Notes: a model not told the origin generated them from the letters alone. A stretch of 64,000 nucleotides of DNA from Chlorogloeopsis fritschii PCC 6912 (GCF_000317285.1 NZ_AJLN01000100.1:186001-250000); one strand, 5' to 3'. Positions 9,658-19,797 are shown, counted from the first letter of the stretch. Program-made: numbers and translations.

Positions 9658-9744
9658 GGTAGGTAACATGGGGACGCGGGGACATGGGGAGATGGGGACA
9701 AGGGGACAAGGAGTAACAAACAACCAATGACCAATGACTAATGA
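9658..9744. repeat. STRR block after mutS
   Basis: GGGGACA-type heptamers (GGGGACGCGGGGACATGG...) are followed by CAATGACTAATGACTAATT units that run into the stop codon of the convergent DUF3288 gene. Confidence 0.8.
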
Positions 9745-10035
9745 CTAATTCCAATCTTGTTCTTCCCTCTTGGCACGACTTTTATACATTCCACCTGCAT
9801 CATGTAGAGCACGAGTTTTCTCAAATAACTCCGCTTCGCTCAAACCCCACTGCTGCATAATTTGCTCTAAATCCTTTTGAATATCCCGCGCCCCAGGAAA
9901 ACCTTGATAGCGAATGCGCAGCCTTGCTAGTTCTACTAAGTTATAGTCTGTTGCTTCTTGAGCCATGAGATTATTAACTAGAGGGCGATCGCGATTATAT
10001 AAAGGGTGTTGTTGGTCTTTAGCTTCTGTGCTCAT
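9745..10035 (-). CDS. DUF3288 family protein
   Basis: A 96-residue soluble protein of the cyanobacterial DUF3288 family, function unknown. Family-like blocks are KDQQHPLYNRDRPLVNNL at the N-terminus and YNLVELARLRIRYQGFPGA in the middle, followed by a helical C-terminal half. Length is typical. It ends in ...DWN-stop, where the stop overlaps an ATTAGTCATTAGTC repeat. It is divergent from clpC. Confidence 0.8.
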   Translation of the reverse strand: MSTEAKDQQHPLYNRDRPLVNNLMAQEATDYNLVELARLRIRYQGFPGARDIQKDLEQIMQQWGLSEAELFEKTRALHDAGGMYKSRAKREEQDWN

Positions 10036-10054
10036 AATATTGTGATATGGTTGG

Positions 10055-10098
10055 TAGTTGTTAACTGTTAATTGTTAATTGCTATTAGCTATTAGCCA
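10055..10098. repeat. STRR block upstream of clpC
   Basis: GTTAATT and ATTAGCT heptamers between the DUF3288 gene and clpC. The clpC promoter presumably lies between this block and 10294. Confidence 0.75.
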
Positions 10099-10293
10099 TT
10101 TTCCACTTTTTCATACGTTTTTCTCTCTCTAGGAATAGGTGGCAAACACACCTTTGCCCTTACGGCTCTCCTCACTGCGGTTACACTGGAAATAAAGATA
10201 CATTATCCGTAAGGACAATCATTAAACAAAAGTTCAGGTGAGGGTGAATATAATTTTGCCCATAGCCCAAGCAGCAAGGGAGCAAGACCCGCT

Positions 10294-12750
10294 ATGTTTG
10301 AACATTTTACTTCCGAAGCTATTAAAGTAGTTATGCTCGCCCAGGAGGAAGCACGTCGGCTGGGTCACAACTTTGTAGGGACAGAACAAATTCTCCTGGG
10401 TTTGCTGGGAGAAGGAACTGGGGTTGCTGCCAAAGTGCTGACGGAATTGGGCGTTACTCTCAAAGACGCACGTCGTGAAGTCGAAAGAATTATCGGTCGG
10501 GGTTCTGGTTTTGTACCACCAGAAATTCCTTTTACCCCCAAAGTAAAAACTTTGTTCGAGCAATCATTTAAAGAAGCTCGCAGTCTCGGACACAATTACA
10601 TTGGTACAGAACACTTGCTTTTGGGGTTAACTGAGGCAGGTGAAGGAGTCGCCGCCAAAGTATTGCAAAATTTGGGAGTTGACCTCTCGCAAATCCGCAC
10701 TATGGTAATTCGTCGTTTGGGTGAAGTAACATCTGTCGGCGCTGGTAGCAGTGGTAGCCCCAGACGTACCCAAACACTTACTCTAGAAGAATATGGTAGA
10801 AATCTTACTAGGCTAGCACAAGAAGGTAAGCTCGACCCTGTAGTTGGTCGTGAGAAGGAAATTGAACGTGCGATCCAAATTCTTGGTCGTCGGACAAAGA
10901 ATAATCCAGTATTGATTGGCGAACCTGGTGTTGGTAAAACAGCGATCGCTGAAGGATTAGCGCAACGTATTGCTAACCAAGATGTCCCTGACATTCTCCA
11001 AGACAAGCAAGTGATCAGCCTTGATATGGGCTTGCTGGTAGCAGGTACTCGCTTCCGGGGCGATTTTGAGGAACGTCTCAAAAAAATCATGGAGGAAATC
11101 CGTTCTACTGGTAACATTATCCTCGTGATTGATGAAATGCACACTCTTGTTGGTGCAGGTGGTGTAGAAGGTGGCATGGATGCTGCTAATATCCTCAAGC
11201 CAGCATTGGCAAAAGGTGAAATGCAGTGTATTGGCGCAACAACCTTGGATGAATATCGCCAGCATATCGAACGTGATGCTGCACTCGAACGCCGTTTCCA
11301 ACCCATTATGGTTGGTGAACCCTCGGTAGAAGAAACTCTCGAAATTCTCCGCGGCTTGCGTTCAGCTTACGAGCAACACCACAGAGTCCAAATTTTGGAT
11401 CAGGCATTAGTTGCTGCCGCTCAATTATCTGATCGCTACATCAGCGATCGCTTCTTACCAGATAAAGCGATCGATTTGATTGACGAAGCTGGTTCTCGCG
11501 TCCGTTTGCGGCACTCAACCGCTGTCGCCAATCGCGAACTCAAGCGCGAATTAGCCACGATTACCAAAGCTAAAGACGAAGCCGTCAGAGCGCAAAACTT
11601 TGACAAAGCAGGAAACTTACGCGATCGCGAGTTGGAAATAGAAGCTCAACTAGCCGAAGAACCACAAGATGGTCAATCTGTCAATCGGCCTGTTGTTGAT
11701 GAAGAAGACATCGCCCAAATCGTTGCTTCTTGGACTAACATTCCAGTCAACAAGCTCACCGAATCTGAGTCCGAAATGCTGTTGCATCTAGAGGATACAT
11801 TGCATCAGCGGCTCATCGGTCAAGAGCAAGCAGTAACGGCAGTATCTCGTGCCATCCGTCGCGCTCGTGTCGGCCTGAAAAATCCGAATCGACCAATTGC
11901 TAGCTTTATTTTCTCCGGGCCGACTGGAGTTGGAAAGACAGAATTGGCAAAAGCTTTAGCAGCTTACTTCTTCGGTTCCGAAGAAGCAATGATTCGGCTT
12001 GATATGTCTGAATTCATGGAACGCCATACCGTCTCCAAGCTGATCGGTTCACCTCCTGGTTACGTAGGATACGACGAAGGCGGTCAATTAACCGAAGCAG
12101 TGCGACGCAGACCATACACAGTGTTGCTGTTCGACGAAATCGAGAAAGCACACCCCGATGTATTCAATATGCTGCTGCAAATGATGGATGATGGTCGTCT
12201 CACCGATGCCAAAGGTCGAGTAGTGGACTTTAAAAACACACTGATCATTTTGACTTCCAACATCGGTTCTCGCGTCATTGAAAAAGGCGGCGGTGGTTTA
12301 GGCTTCCAGTTTGGCGAAGACGAAGCCGAAGCAAGTTACAACCGCATTAAGTCTTTGGTGAACGAAGAGCTAAAAGCTTACTTCCGTCCAGAATTCCTCA
12401 ACCGTCTTGATGAAATAATTGTCTTCACTCAACTCAAGAGAGATGAAGTCAAGCAAATCGCACAGATTATGCTCAAGGAAGTTGCTAGCCGCTTAACTGA
12501 AAAGGATATTGCCTTGGAAGTTACAGAACGTTTCCAAGAACGTGTAGTCCAAGAAGGCTACAACCCCAGTTACGGTGCAAGACCTTTACGTCGGGCAATT
12601 ATGCGCCTCTTAGAAGATTCTCTGGCTGAAGCAATGCTATCTGGTCAAATCGTAGCAGGTGATAAAGCCGTTGTAGATGTTGACGATGATGGTCAGGTAA
12701 CAGTACGTAAATCAGAAAAACCAGAGTTGCTTTTAGCAAGTGTTAGCTAA
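10294..12750 (+). CDS. clpC: Clp protease ATPase subunit ClpC
   Basis: An 818-residue Hsp100 unfoldase that feeds proteins to ClpP; in cyanobacteria and plastids it is the main essential Clp ATPase. Two N-terminal Clp repeats (about 1-145) precede the first AAA+ module (Walker A GEPGVGKT, Walker B VIDEMHTL), a UVR-like coiled middle (about 410-450), and the second AAA+ module ([29 protein letters not shown] pore loop). The C-terminal domain contains [19 protein letters not shown] precedes the ATG. A strong terminator follows. Confidence 0.97.
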   Translation: MFEHFTSEAIKVVMLAQEEARRLGHNFVGTEQILLGLLGEGTGVAAKVLTELGVTLKDARREVERIIGRGSGFVPPEIPFTPKVKTLFEQSFKEARSLGHNYIGTEHLLLGLTEAGEGVAAKVLQNLGVDLSQIRTMVIRRLGEVTSVGAGSSGSPRRTQTLTLEEYGRNLTRLAQEGKLDPVVGREKEIERAIQILGRRTKNNPVLIGEPGVGKTAIAEGLAQRIANQDVPDILQDKQVISLDMGLLVAGTRFRGDFEERLKKIMEEIRSTGNIILVIDEMHTLVGAGGVEGGMDAANILKPALAKGEMQCIGATTLDEYRQHIERDAALERRFQPIMVGEPSVEETLEILRGLRSAYEQHHRVQILDQALVAAAQLSDRYISDRFLPDKAIDLIDEAGSRVRLRHSTAVANRELKRELATITKAKDEAVRAQNFDKAGNLRDRELEIEAQLAEEPQDGQSVNRPVVDEEDIAQIVASWTNIPVNKLTESESEMLLHLEDTLHQRLIGQEQAVTAVSRAIRRARVGLKNPNRPIASFIFSGPTGVGKTELAKALAAYFFGSEEAMIRLDMSEFMERHTVSKLIGSPPGYVGYDEGGQLTEAVRRRPYTVLLFDEIEKAHPDVFNMLLQMMDDGRLTDAKGRVVDFKNTLIILTSNIGSRVIEKGGGGLGFQFGEDEAEASYNRIKSLVNEELKAYFRPEFLNRLDEIIVFTQLKRDEVKQIAQIMLKEVASRLTEKDIALEVTERFQERVVQEGYNPSYGARPLRRAIMRLLEDSLAEAMLSGQIVAGDKAVVDVDDDGQVTVRKSEKPELLLASVS

Positions 12751-12818
12751 TATTTGCAATTACTTCTATTCCCCATGTCGGGAACAAAGCAACCGTAGCA
12801 ACAATTTGGTAAATTTTT

Positions 12819-12849
12819 ACCCCTGGTAGCAATATCAGGGGTTTTATCT
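12819..12849 (+). terminator. clpC terminator
   Basis: Stem CCCCTG / CAGGGG with a 10-base loop followed by TTTTATCTT, 69 bases after the clpC stop. Confidence 0.8.
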
Positions 12850-12902
12850 TAGCTGATTCTGCAATTCTTCCTAATACCCAATCCCTGTAATAAGCAATTT
12901 TT

Positions 12903-12971
12903 GTAGGGTGGGCACTGCCTAACTTTCCTCAAACCCTTATGATTACGTTGTGGACAGTGCCCACCTTACGG
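12903..12971. repeat. MITE-like inverted repeat (GTAGGGTGGGCA family)
   Basis: 69 bp with ends GTAGGGTGGGCACTGCC and its near-inverse CAGTGCCCACCTTACGG; the centre includes AAACCCTTATG. A second copy is at 43838-43906. Confidence 0.8.
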
Positions 12972-13046
12972 TTTTACAACAAAAACCCGCGCCGATAATC
13001 AAGTTCGGCGTCGGGAGTGAGTACGTCACAAGTAGTAAATTTAGAG

Positions 13047-13709
13047 TTAGTTCAAAAAGACACTGCCATTTTCTTGAATTCTGATTGCACCTTGATTGTT
13101 AGTAGCTGTTGTCTGTTCATCCAAAGACAGTTCTAACAAACCAGACTCGGATTTTGTGGGAGTAAACCTCAAAAATCCCCGATCTTGGCGAACAGCAGTA
13201 ATCGTAACTGCTACTGGTAAGTCTCGCAGCACAACTTCGTTTCTACCAGGCAGCAAGCGCTTTCCAGTATGACCGATTACTTCATACGCAACGACAGCAT
13301 TAGTATTATTTTTAAGTCTCACATTGACTCTACCGTCTGTGGGTGTCACCGTCGCGATGGGTTCTTGTTGCGTTTGTGGTAAAGGTGGTTGAACGGGGGC
13401 AGTGGTTGTTGTGTCAGGAGTACCTGGTTCGGCTTGTTGAACTCCTGCTTCTGCTTCCGGATCTGGTGCGGTTGCTTGTGGTTGCACTCTCTGCGTGAAA
13501 GCATTAGGCGGGCATCCTTGCGGCACCAAAACTCTACTATTGTGTGGCTCTTCGTAAAAAATACTAGGACAGGGATTAACTTGAGAACTCGGACGAACAG
13601 AGGGCTGCTGTTGAGCTATCGCCATACGTGGTGTTGCTGGCAAGCCAATCAGCAAGCCTCCGCAAATAGCACCCAGTAATCCAGTGGATTTACGAATAAT
13701 TTTATTCAT
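13047..13709 (-). CDS. secreted protein, unknown
   Basis: A 220-residue exported protein. A classical signal peptide (about 1-32, cleavage near AIA-QQ) is followed by a short region with two Cys residues (NPCPSIFYEE...VPQGCPP), a Pro/Gln/Thr-rich linker (about 75-120), and a compact C-terminal beta-rich domain (about 121-200: VNVRLKNNTNAVVAYEVIGHTGKR). The two Cys could form a disulfide. I do not recognise a named family. The long AT-rich gap upstream suggests its own promoter. Confidence 0.7.
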   Translation of the reverse strand: MNKIIRKSTGLLGAICGGLLIGLPATPRMAIAQQQPSVRPSSQVNPCPSIFYEEPHNSRVLVPQGCPPNAFTQRVQPQATAPDPEAEAGVQQAEPGTPDTTTTAPVQPPLPQTQQEPIATVTPTDGRVNVRLKNNTNAVVAYEVIGHTGKRLLPGRNEVVLRDLPVAVTITAVRQDRGFLRFTPTKSESGLLELSLDEQTTATNNQGAIRIQENGSVFLN

Positions 13710-14232
13710 CTTTATACCTCTAGCCTCAAAACATTAAAGAAAGCTCAATCAATCACTAAGTTGTTTAAAAATTTTTGATTTTTATAAATCTAAAGTATTA
13801 GTTTATAAATTAACAGATGAATAAAATATAATTCCTCTAACTGAAGAGATGTAAATAAACAAAAATTTATATATTTGTTTCAACCAAAAGAATGATAGAG
13901 TCGGTTGATTTTGTATCTTATTGTTTATGGCTCTAAATTATTAGTTAATGTAATGCTATATCTGAGAATAATTGTATTTTTTAATATACATCTACTTTGA
14001 GTATTAGATTTATTTTAATTCTCAAGGTAGATGACTTTATAAATAAAATTTTTAATAGAAATTGTGTGTCAATTTGCAAACACGGATGGGCGATCGCGTA
14101 ACTCAAACTTTGGATACATAACATTATCAACTTCTGGAAGATGTTAAGTATTTTTGACCTGTGCGACTCTTGGTTATGAAGAAAGCAGACACACCTTAAA
14201 AAAGTAAATATTAAGAAGCACAGGAAAAAACA
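13710..14232. other. AT-rich intergenic region with a hairpin
   Basis: About 520 bases without a gene. At 13989-14033 a 13-base stem (CATCTACTTTGAG / CTCAAGGTAGATG, one mismatch) encloses a 19-base AT-rich loop; function unknown. The promoter of the DUF2267 gene is probably just upstream of 14233. Confidence 0.5.
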
Positions 14233-14772
14233 ATGCCAGACGAAACAATAAGAAAAGATATTCCGGAAATTGATCCAACAGAGATTGAAGACACCAGAAC
14301 TTTTATCGCTGATGAACATAGATCTTTCCTTGAGAAGGTGATGGTCAAAGCCGGATTTGCAGATTTATACGATGCAAGAGACTTTACCGAAGTTGTGTTT
14401 CGCGTCATGCGTGACTTAATGACGACAGAAACAGCCGATCGCGTCGAGGCAGAACTGCATCAAGAGGCTGTACCTACTAAGGAAAAAGCCCTACAAATGG
14501 AAGTTGCTGAACTTTGGAGGGACACTAATCCGATTGTGGGATTTTTAAGCAGAGTTCGTCCACCTTGGCAAGGCCCAGGCATCTTCAAAATTGATTCCGA
14601 TCGCTTTCTGTTTCGGGTTGCCAATGAATCAGGAATGCCGCGAAGCGTTGAGCGAGAGCAGGCAGTAAAAGCAGTATTTTCTGCTACTAAAGATGAACTT
14701 TCCGAGGAACGGATTCAGGAAATCGCAAGTTGGCTCCCCGATCATGTGCGCGAACTTTGGGAACAAGCTTAA
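14233..14772 (+). CDS. DUF2267 domain protein
   Basis: A 179-residue soluble acidic protein with a DUF2267-type helical repeat (about 30-100: [32 protein letters not shown]) followed by a second similar segment (about 145-175). The family is widespread and of unknown function. It also carries [30 protein letters not shown] between the repeats. It is monocistronic, with a good terminator after it. Confidence 0.75.
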   Translation: MPDETIRKDIPEIDPTEIEDTRTFIADEHRSFLEKVMVKAGFADLYDARDFTEVVFRVMRDLMTTETADRVEAELHQEAVPTKEKALQMEVAELWRDTNPIVGFLSRVRPPWQGPGIFKIDSDRFLFRVANESGMPRSVEREQAVKAVFSATKDELSEERIQEIASWLPDHVRELWEQA

Positions 14773-14808
14773 TTAGTTAATCTTGAAATATCATCCATAA
14801 CAGATTTG

Positions 14809-14847
14809 CAAACTTCATCTTGTTAGCAAGGTGAAGTTTGTGTTTTT
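14809..14847 (+). terminator. terminator after the DUF2267 gene
   Basis: Stem CAAACTTCATCTT / AAGGTGAAGTTTG followed by TGTTTTT. It may also serve the convergent sensor kinase gene ending at 14860. Confidence 0.8.
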
Positions 14848-14859
14848 CCATAGTTGAGA

Positions 14860-16392
14860 TTAAGTCTCATCAGTTATTGGTAAAGTCACGGTAATAGTTG
14901 TACCCACCCCAACAACACTATCAACTTGAATCTGTCCTTGATGATTTTCCACAATAGCTTGGGCGATCGCTAAACCTAATCCTGAACCAGTGGCATTTTC
15001 TGCTGCTGTCTTCTCATTGGTATGGGTGCGTGCCGGATCTACTCGATAAAAACGGTCAAATAAGCGAGGTAAGGCTTCTTTTGGAATACCAATACCAGTA
15101 TCACCGATTTTAATTTGCAAGTGAGGGCCGCTATAGTAAAGCAGTCCAGAAACGCGATTTATTCCCTCTATCCTTGCTAGTTCTACATTTACCCGTCCAC
15201 CAGATGGAGTATAACGTAAGGCGTTGCCAATTAAATTTGTAAATAGCCGCACTAGCTGATCCCAATTGCCCATTAATGAAAACCAATTTTCTAGCATTTC
15301 AGGGCTGATTTCTGGGCTGTGAGGATCAATAAATTGGAAGGTAAGAGTAATATTTTTTTCAGTTGCCAACAGTTGCTGTTCTTCTACAACTTCCATTAGC
15401 AAAGCATCCAAAGGACAAGGAGAAAAACTTTCTTTACTAATACCGCTATCTTGCCGTGCCAAAAAGAGTAAATCGTTAACTAATCTACCTAAGCGTTGTG
15501 TTAACCGTTCTATTAACTTTAATTGTTGTCTGTAGTGTACAAGAGTAGGACTGTCTTGTGCTAACTCCAAGTCAGTTAAGGCAACTTGCACATTAGTTTG
15601 AATTAAAGTAATGGGACTTCTGAGTTCGTGAGAAGCATCAGCAGTAAACTGCTTGAGACGTTGATAAGACTCTCGTACAGGCTCCATCGCTTTACCAGAT
15701 AGGAACCAACCACTTGCCCCAACAGAAACCACCATTAACCCGGTACCCAATGCCAAATCAAAAATCAACTGCCGACTCGGCTTTGTGACTTCAAACCAGG
15801 GATGGCTAACACGCAGATATCCCAATACCTGTTTTCCAATTTCTACCCGTTGCGTGACTTGCCGTAGTAAAATTCCTGATTCCTCAGCATTAAATTCTGA
15901 GCCAGCAGATGAGATGAGTGGGAAAGTGGGAATATTCTTCTCCTTGTCCCCTATCCCCTGTCCCCTATCCCCTGTTCCCTGTCCCCTATCACCTGTCCCC
16001 TGTCCCCCCAACCCTCCTCCCCTCACCACATACACAGTTTCTCCAGTGCGATTGACGTGAATGGGAATATCTAGCGGTTCTGATAAAGTTGACCAAAGTA
16101 ATTCACCAGTGGGACTAAACCACTCTAAGTCAATATGATCGTCTTCTGCGGTATCAGCATTGCCACGAAAACTCGCCTCCACATTTATACGGTATTTACC
16201 AGTGTCAGAGTTAACAGATTCAATGACAAGCGATCGCTCTACTATTTCCACCACATGATTTAAAGTATCGTCAATCCGCTCAATCAATGTACTGCGGACA
16301 TACAAATATACGCCAATGGCAAATAACAGTAATAGTACGGCAGTTATAGCAGTATACCAAAGAGCAAGACGGCGACGAGTAGTTTGAAACAT
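14860..16392 (-). CDS. orphan sensor histidine kinase
   Basis: A 510-residue membrane histidine kinase. Helix 1 (about 10-31) and helix 2 (about 212-232) flank a periplasmic sensor region. The HisKA domain has the phospho-acceptor His in DASHELRSPITL; the ATPase domain has N-box LFTNLIGNALRYT, G1 GDTGIGIP, F-box LFDRFYRVD and G2 GSGLGLAIA. Residues about 126-165 of the sensor region are an in-frame G-rich repeat (GQGTGDRGQ...) shared with mutS. No response regulator gene is adjacent, so its partner is unknown. Confidence 0.92.
   Translation of the reverse strand: MFQTTRRRLALWYTAITAVLLLLFAIGVYLYVRSTLIERIDDTLNHVVEIVERSLVIESVNSDTGKYRINVEASFRGNADTAEDDHIDLEWFSPTGELLWSTLSEPLDIPIHVNRTGETVYVVRGGGLGGQGTGDRGQGTGDRGQGIGDKEKNIPTFPLISSAGSEFNAEESGILLRQVTQRVEIGKQVLGYLRVSHPWFEVTKPSRQLIFDLALGTGLMVVSVGASGWFLSGKAMEPVRESYQRLKQFTADASHELRSPITLIQTNVQVALTDLELAQDSPTLVHYRQQLKLIERLTQRLGRLVNDLLFLARQDSGISKESFSPCPLDALLMEVVEEQQLLATEKNITLTFQFIDPHSPEISPEMLENWFSLMGNWDQLVRLFTNLIGNALRYTPSGGRVNVELARIEGINRVSGLLYYSGPHLQIKIGDTGIGIPKEALPRLFDRFYRVDPARTHTNEKTAAENATGSGLGLAIAQAIVENHQGQIQVDSVVGVGTTITVTLPITDET
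15911..16024 (-). repeat. G-rich repeat inserted in frame in the sensor kinase gene
   Basis: On the coding strand GGGTTGGGGGGACAGG, then GGGGACA/GGGGATA heptamers, then a C-rich tail (CCCACTTTCCCACTC). It has the same order and orientation relative to coding as the mutS copy. Confidence 0.85.
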
Positions 16393-16620
16393 ACAGTAGA
16401 AGTCAGAAGTCAGAATTCAGAAGGAAAACAGGCGTTAGTTCAGGCTTTGAGACGAAGATTTATACCTCACTTATCCGCAAACCGCTGTAGTTGTAGCAAT
16501 CAAATACAGAACTACTGGCGATCGCTAGTTTTTCAAGAATCAACAGAATTGGAAATGAAGTTTATATGAAGCCGCATCTCACAGCCTAAACAAACTTCAT
16601 TACTTGCGGAGGATATAAAA

Positions 16621-18285
16621 GTGTACCGCATCCTATTCACGTTGGTTCTAATTGTAACGGTTGGACTATCAAGTCCGTTTTTACCGTTCAAATCTGGTGC
16701 TGCTACAGACGCTCGCACTGCACCTTTGTTTGATAATCTTGGCAACTATCATCATCCCATTTCTACAAAATCGCAACTTGCCCAGCGTTACTTTGACCAA
16801 GGGTTAATATTAGCTTACGGTTTTAACCATGCCGAGGCAGAGCGTTCCTTCCGGGAAGCAGCCAAGCTCGATCCAAATTGTGCGATCTGTAACTGGGGAA
16901 TTGCCCTCGTGCTTGGCTCAAACATTAACGCTCCTATGGATGACGAAGCTGTGTCTTTGGCATGGGAAGCCCTGCAAAAAGCAGTGAAACTGAGTAAAAA
17001 AGCTAGTAAGCAGGAGCAGGCTTACATCCAGGCTTTGACACAGCGCTACTCGCAAAAACCGACGAAAAACCGTAAATCTCTAGAGATTGCTTATGCAAAA
17101 GCAATGCGAGAGGTAGCGAAAAGTTATCCGGATGACTTAGATGCTGCAACTTTGTTTGCTGAAGCACTGATGAATACTATGCCTTGGGATTACTGGCAAG
17201 AAAATGGTAAACCGAAGCCGGAAACTCAAGAAGTGCTTGCGAGTTTGGAGTCAGTTTTACAAAAAAATCCCAACCATCCTGGAGCGAATCACTTGTATAT
17301 TCATGCAGTGGAAGCTGCAAAACCTGAACAAGGTATAGCAGCAGCCGATCGCCTGGGCAATTTAGTACCGGGTGCCGGGCACCTCGTGCATATGCCTTCC
17401 CACATCTACATTCGTGTCGGGCGCTACCATGATGCTGCCATTGCCAACCAAAAAGCTATTGCTGCAGATAAAGCATATATTACCCAATACCACAAGCAAG
17501 GTCTGTATACTCTGGGTTATATGCCGCACAATCACCATTTTCTGTGGGCTGCTGCCACGATGGAAGGGAACCAAAAATTGGCAATGCAAGCTGCCCGCGA
17601 TACCGCAGCAATGGTAGATGAAAAGAAAATGCGGGAACCTGGATATGGAACATTACAGCATTTCTATTCCATGCCACTTTATACCCTAACTCGCTTTGGT
17701 AAGTGGGATGATATTCTTGCACAGCCAGCCCCAGCCAAAGATTTGAAGTATCCCACAGGAGTTTGGCATTATGCACGGGGAACAGCATTTACAGCCAAAG
17801 CTCAATTCAAGGAAGCAAGACAGGAACTAAAAAAATTAAAAGCGATCGCTGCCGATCCGGAACTGGAAAAAGTAACTATTCGGGATATCAACACCACTAG
17901 CAGTTTGCTGAAAATTGCGTCTGAGGTTTTGGCAGGGGAACTAGCTGCCAAACAGGGCAACTACAAAAATGCGATCGCTCATCTTAAAACAGCAGTCACT
18001 TTGGAAGACAAACTCAACTACGACGAACCACGACCTTGGTATTATCCTGTTCGTCAATCTTTAGGAGCAATTTTACTTCAAGCTCATCGTCCTCAAGAAG
18101 CTGAGATTGCCTATCGAGAAGACTTGAATCTGTTTCCTGAAAATGGCTGGTCGTTATTTGGACTTGCAAAAAGTCTAGAAGCACAGGGCAAAACAAAAGA
18201 AGCTCAAGTAGTGCAAAAACGCTTTACCACCGCTTGGAAAAATGCCGATTTCTCCCTTCTCACAACAAGCCCCGATAACGAATAA
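16621..18285 (+). CDS. periplasmic TPR protein
   Basis: A 554-residue protein with an N-terminal signal sequence (about 1-27, LVLIVTVGLSSPFLPF) and tetratricopeptide repeats at both ends (about 55-105, 430-540). The central block HLVHMPSHIYIRVGRYHDA (about 255-275) recurs in a family of bacterial TPR proteins with no assigned activity. GTG is the start, supported by GGAGG nine bases upstream. Its last 26 bases overlap the convergent end of mrpB, so the two transcripts are antisense at their 3' ends. Confidence 0.8.
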   Translation: MYRILFTLVLIVTVGLSSPFLPFKSGAATDARTAPLFDNLGNYHHPISTKSQLAQRYFDQGLILAYGFNHAEAERSFREAAKLDPNCAICNWGIALVLGSNINAPMDDEAVSLAWEALQKAVKLSKKASKQEQAYIQALTQRYSQKPTKNRKSLEIAYAKAMREVAKSYPDDLDAATLFAEALMNTMPWDYWQENGKPKPETQEVLASLESVLQKNPNHPGANHLYIHAVEAAKPEQGIAAADRLGNLVPGAGHLVHMPSHIYIRVGRYHDAAIANQKAIAADKAYITQYHKQGLYTLGYMPHNHHFLWAAATMEGNQKLAMQAARDTAAMVDEKKMREPGYGTLQHFYSMPLYTLTRFGKWDDILAQPAPAKDLKYPTGVWHYARGTAFTAKAQFKEARQELKKLKAIAADPELEKVTIRDINTTSSLLKIASEVLAGELAAKQGNYKNAIAHLKTAVTLEDKLNYDEPRPWYYPVRQSLGAILLQAHRPQEAEIAYREDLNLFPENGWSLFGLAKSLEAQGKTKEAQVVQKRFTTAWKNADFSLLTTSPDNE

Positions 18286-18919
18286 AAACCAAAATCACCG
18301 CCCATGAACCCAACGCGACTTTAATTGCAACCAGAATGTTAAGCAGGGGAAGAACTCCACCACTGACAAGTGCGCCCAACTCTCCGTGTGGTAGTTCCAC
18401 TCCTGCTAAAGTTATCACCGCCAGCACAATGAAAACAAGAACTGAAACCTTCTCCCATGTTGCGGCGTGCCAGCGCTTGTAAATTCCCTGCATCCATTCG
18501 GATGATGAGGTAATCGCAATCAGACCGATCGCTGTTCCGCCTGCCACCCCAGCTGCAAAACCACCGCCCGGACTCAGATGCCCCCGAATTGCCAGTTCTA
18601 TTCCCACCAACGCGGCGATCGTCGCTCCCAAACGTGCCAGAACAATAGATGGTTGATCTGTAAACTGATAAATCGTACAGGACGGCCTTTCATTCGCTAG
18701 TAGAAAATTGGCACCCAAAATCGCAATTGTAAATACCACCACCTCAAAGATAGTGTCGTACAGGCGATTCCTGAAAATAATACCCGAAACTGCATTAGGC
18801 ACCCCACTATCTTGTACAACTGACTCGACGATAGAGATCGACAAGTCTGGTGCTGGGTTGGGAATGACAAGCATTTTGACATATAGCGCTATTCCTGCTA
18901 TAATATACAGCCATTTCAT
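18260..18919 (-). CDS. mrpB: Mrp antiporter subunit B (with MbhE-like N-terminus)
   Basis: A 219-residue membrane protein. The N-terminal part (residues about 30-75: NAVSGIIFRNRLYDTIFEVVVFTIAILG) resembles the MbhE segment normally at the C-terminus of full-length MrpA. The rest is the MnhB domain (RGHLSPGGGFAAGVAGGTA, four helices). It is the last gene of the operon; its ATG overlaps the previous stop by 4 bases. Mrp complexes exchange Na+ for H+ at the plasma membrane, and in cyanobacteria they have been linked to salt, pH and inorganic-carbon stress. Confidence 0.85.
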   Translation of the reverse strand: MKWLYIIAGIALYVKMLVIPNPAPDLSISIVESVVQDSGVPNAVSGIIFRNRLYDTIFEVVVFTIAILGANFLLANERPSCTIYQFTDQPSIVLARLGATIAALVGIELAIRGHLSPGGGFAAGVAGGTAIGLIAITSSSEWMQGIYKRWHAATWEKVSVLVFIVLAVITLAGVELPHGELGALVSGGVLPLLNILVAIKVALGSWAVILVFIRYRGLL

Positions 18920-19503
18920 GGATGCTTCTCCCCTGAGTCCGGTGTATTTACGTAAGTTAGGGTTGTCCCTGGTGATGAAAGTTCGTTTTGGATGATGTCA
19001 TAGATGCGTTGCACCCTGATCGCGGTGTGATAGGGTTGCTTTTCGTCGCCAGGCAATGCATCGTCTTGATAGCTTTGTTCTGAGGGAGCACAGATCGCAT
19101 GAACTTCCTTGTCCATTAGCGCCCGGTGCAAAGCCTGTGTATTTGTATACGGCACCACCTCAAGCCGCATATGGCGTTTGCCAAAAATAGTTCGTAAGTT
19201 ATCCATCAGCTGTCCAAAATAGCCATCATCATCTGCCTCGCTTGACTCATCATTAAGTATGCCAAGACGCATAACCAGCGATGAACGAACCGCAACCGCA
19301 TAGAGAGTAATCGCGAGCATGGTACCTACCAATGCTTCAGTTAAGGCAACATCCGCTGCCCCTAAAACTGCATATACCAACGCTGCCACTGCTCCTAAAA
19401 TACCGCGAATTACCAGAGCATGATATGGATTGACCTGAAGTACCACCATAGAGGCAGCCAAGGGCAGTAGAGCGACTATGATATAGACATAGCTATCATT
19501 CAT
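18916..19503 (-). CDS. short MrpA-like subunit (DUF4040/MbhD type)
   Basis: A 195-residue protein: three helices matching the DUF4040/MbhD segment (NPYHALVIRGILGAVAALVYAVLGAADVALTEALVG) that in other bacteria is part of the 800-residue MrpA, followed by a soluble tail of about 115 residues. The NuoL-like proton channel part of MrpA is absent. I chose the ATG at 19503 (MNDSYVYI) over an upstream in-frame start that would run through mrpG; it overlaps the mrpG stop by 8 bases. Confidence 0.8.
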   Translation of the reverse strand: MNDSYVYIIVALLPLAASMVVLQVNPYHALVIRGILGAVAALVYAVLGAADVALTEALVGTMLAITLYAVAVRSSLVMRLGILNDESSEADDDGYFGQLMDNLRTIFGKRHMRLEVVPYTNTQALHRALMDKEVHAICAPSEQSYQDDALPGDEKQPYHTAIRVQRIYDIIQNELSSPGTTLTYVNTPDSGEKHP

Positions 19504-19777
19504 GGTTGCCTCCACTACTCGAACAGTATGCCAACACATACCCCAGCATTGTATTCCAAATAGCCAAGGAGATAATGGCCAGGATAAGTAACGGCCATTC
19601 ACTGGGTATCTTGAGAAGCAACCCGACAATGATACTCATCGATCCGAGCGTATCGGCAACTGAAAGACTATGCAGTTTGAATAACACCGATCGCTTGCCA
19701 AGCAGGTGAGAAGTTCCCCAAAACCAGAAAACAATGCCTACACCGATGCAGGTATAGCTAAACACGTTTATCATCAT
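19496..19777 (-). CDS. mrpG: Mrp antiporter subunit G
   Basis: A 93-residue protein with three helices and the MnhG/PhaG block LFKLHSLSVADTLGSMSIIVGLLL (about 33-56). It is a small essential subunit of the Mrp complex. The gene starts 20 bases after mrpF, and its end overlaps the next start. Confidence 0.88.
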   Translation of the reverse strand: MMINVFSYTCIGVGIVFWFWGTSHLLGKRSVLFKLHSLSVADTLGSMSIIVGLLLKIPSEWPLLILAIISLAIWNTMLGYVLAYCSSSGGNHE

Positions 19778-19797
19778 AAGTACTGCAACAAAATTAA

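Noticed and set aside
10596-11306. 236-codon open frame antisense to clpC
   Set aside because: Shadow of the conserved clpC coding sequence; Arg/Ser/Pro-rich low-complexity translation.
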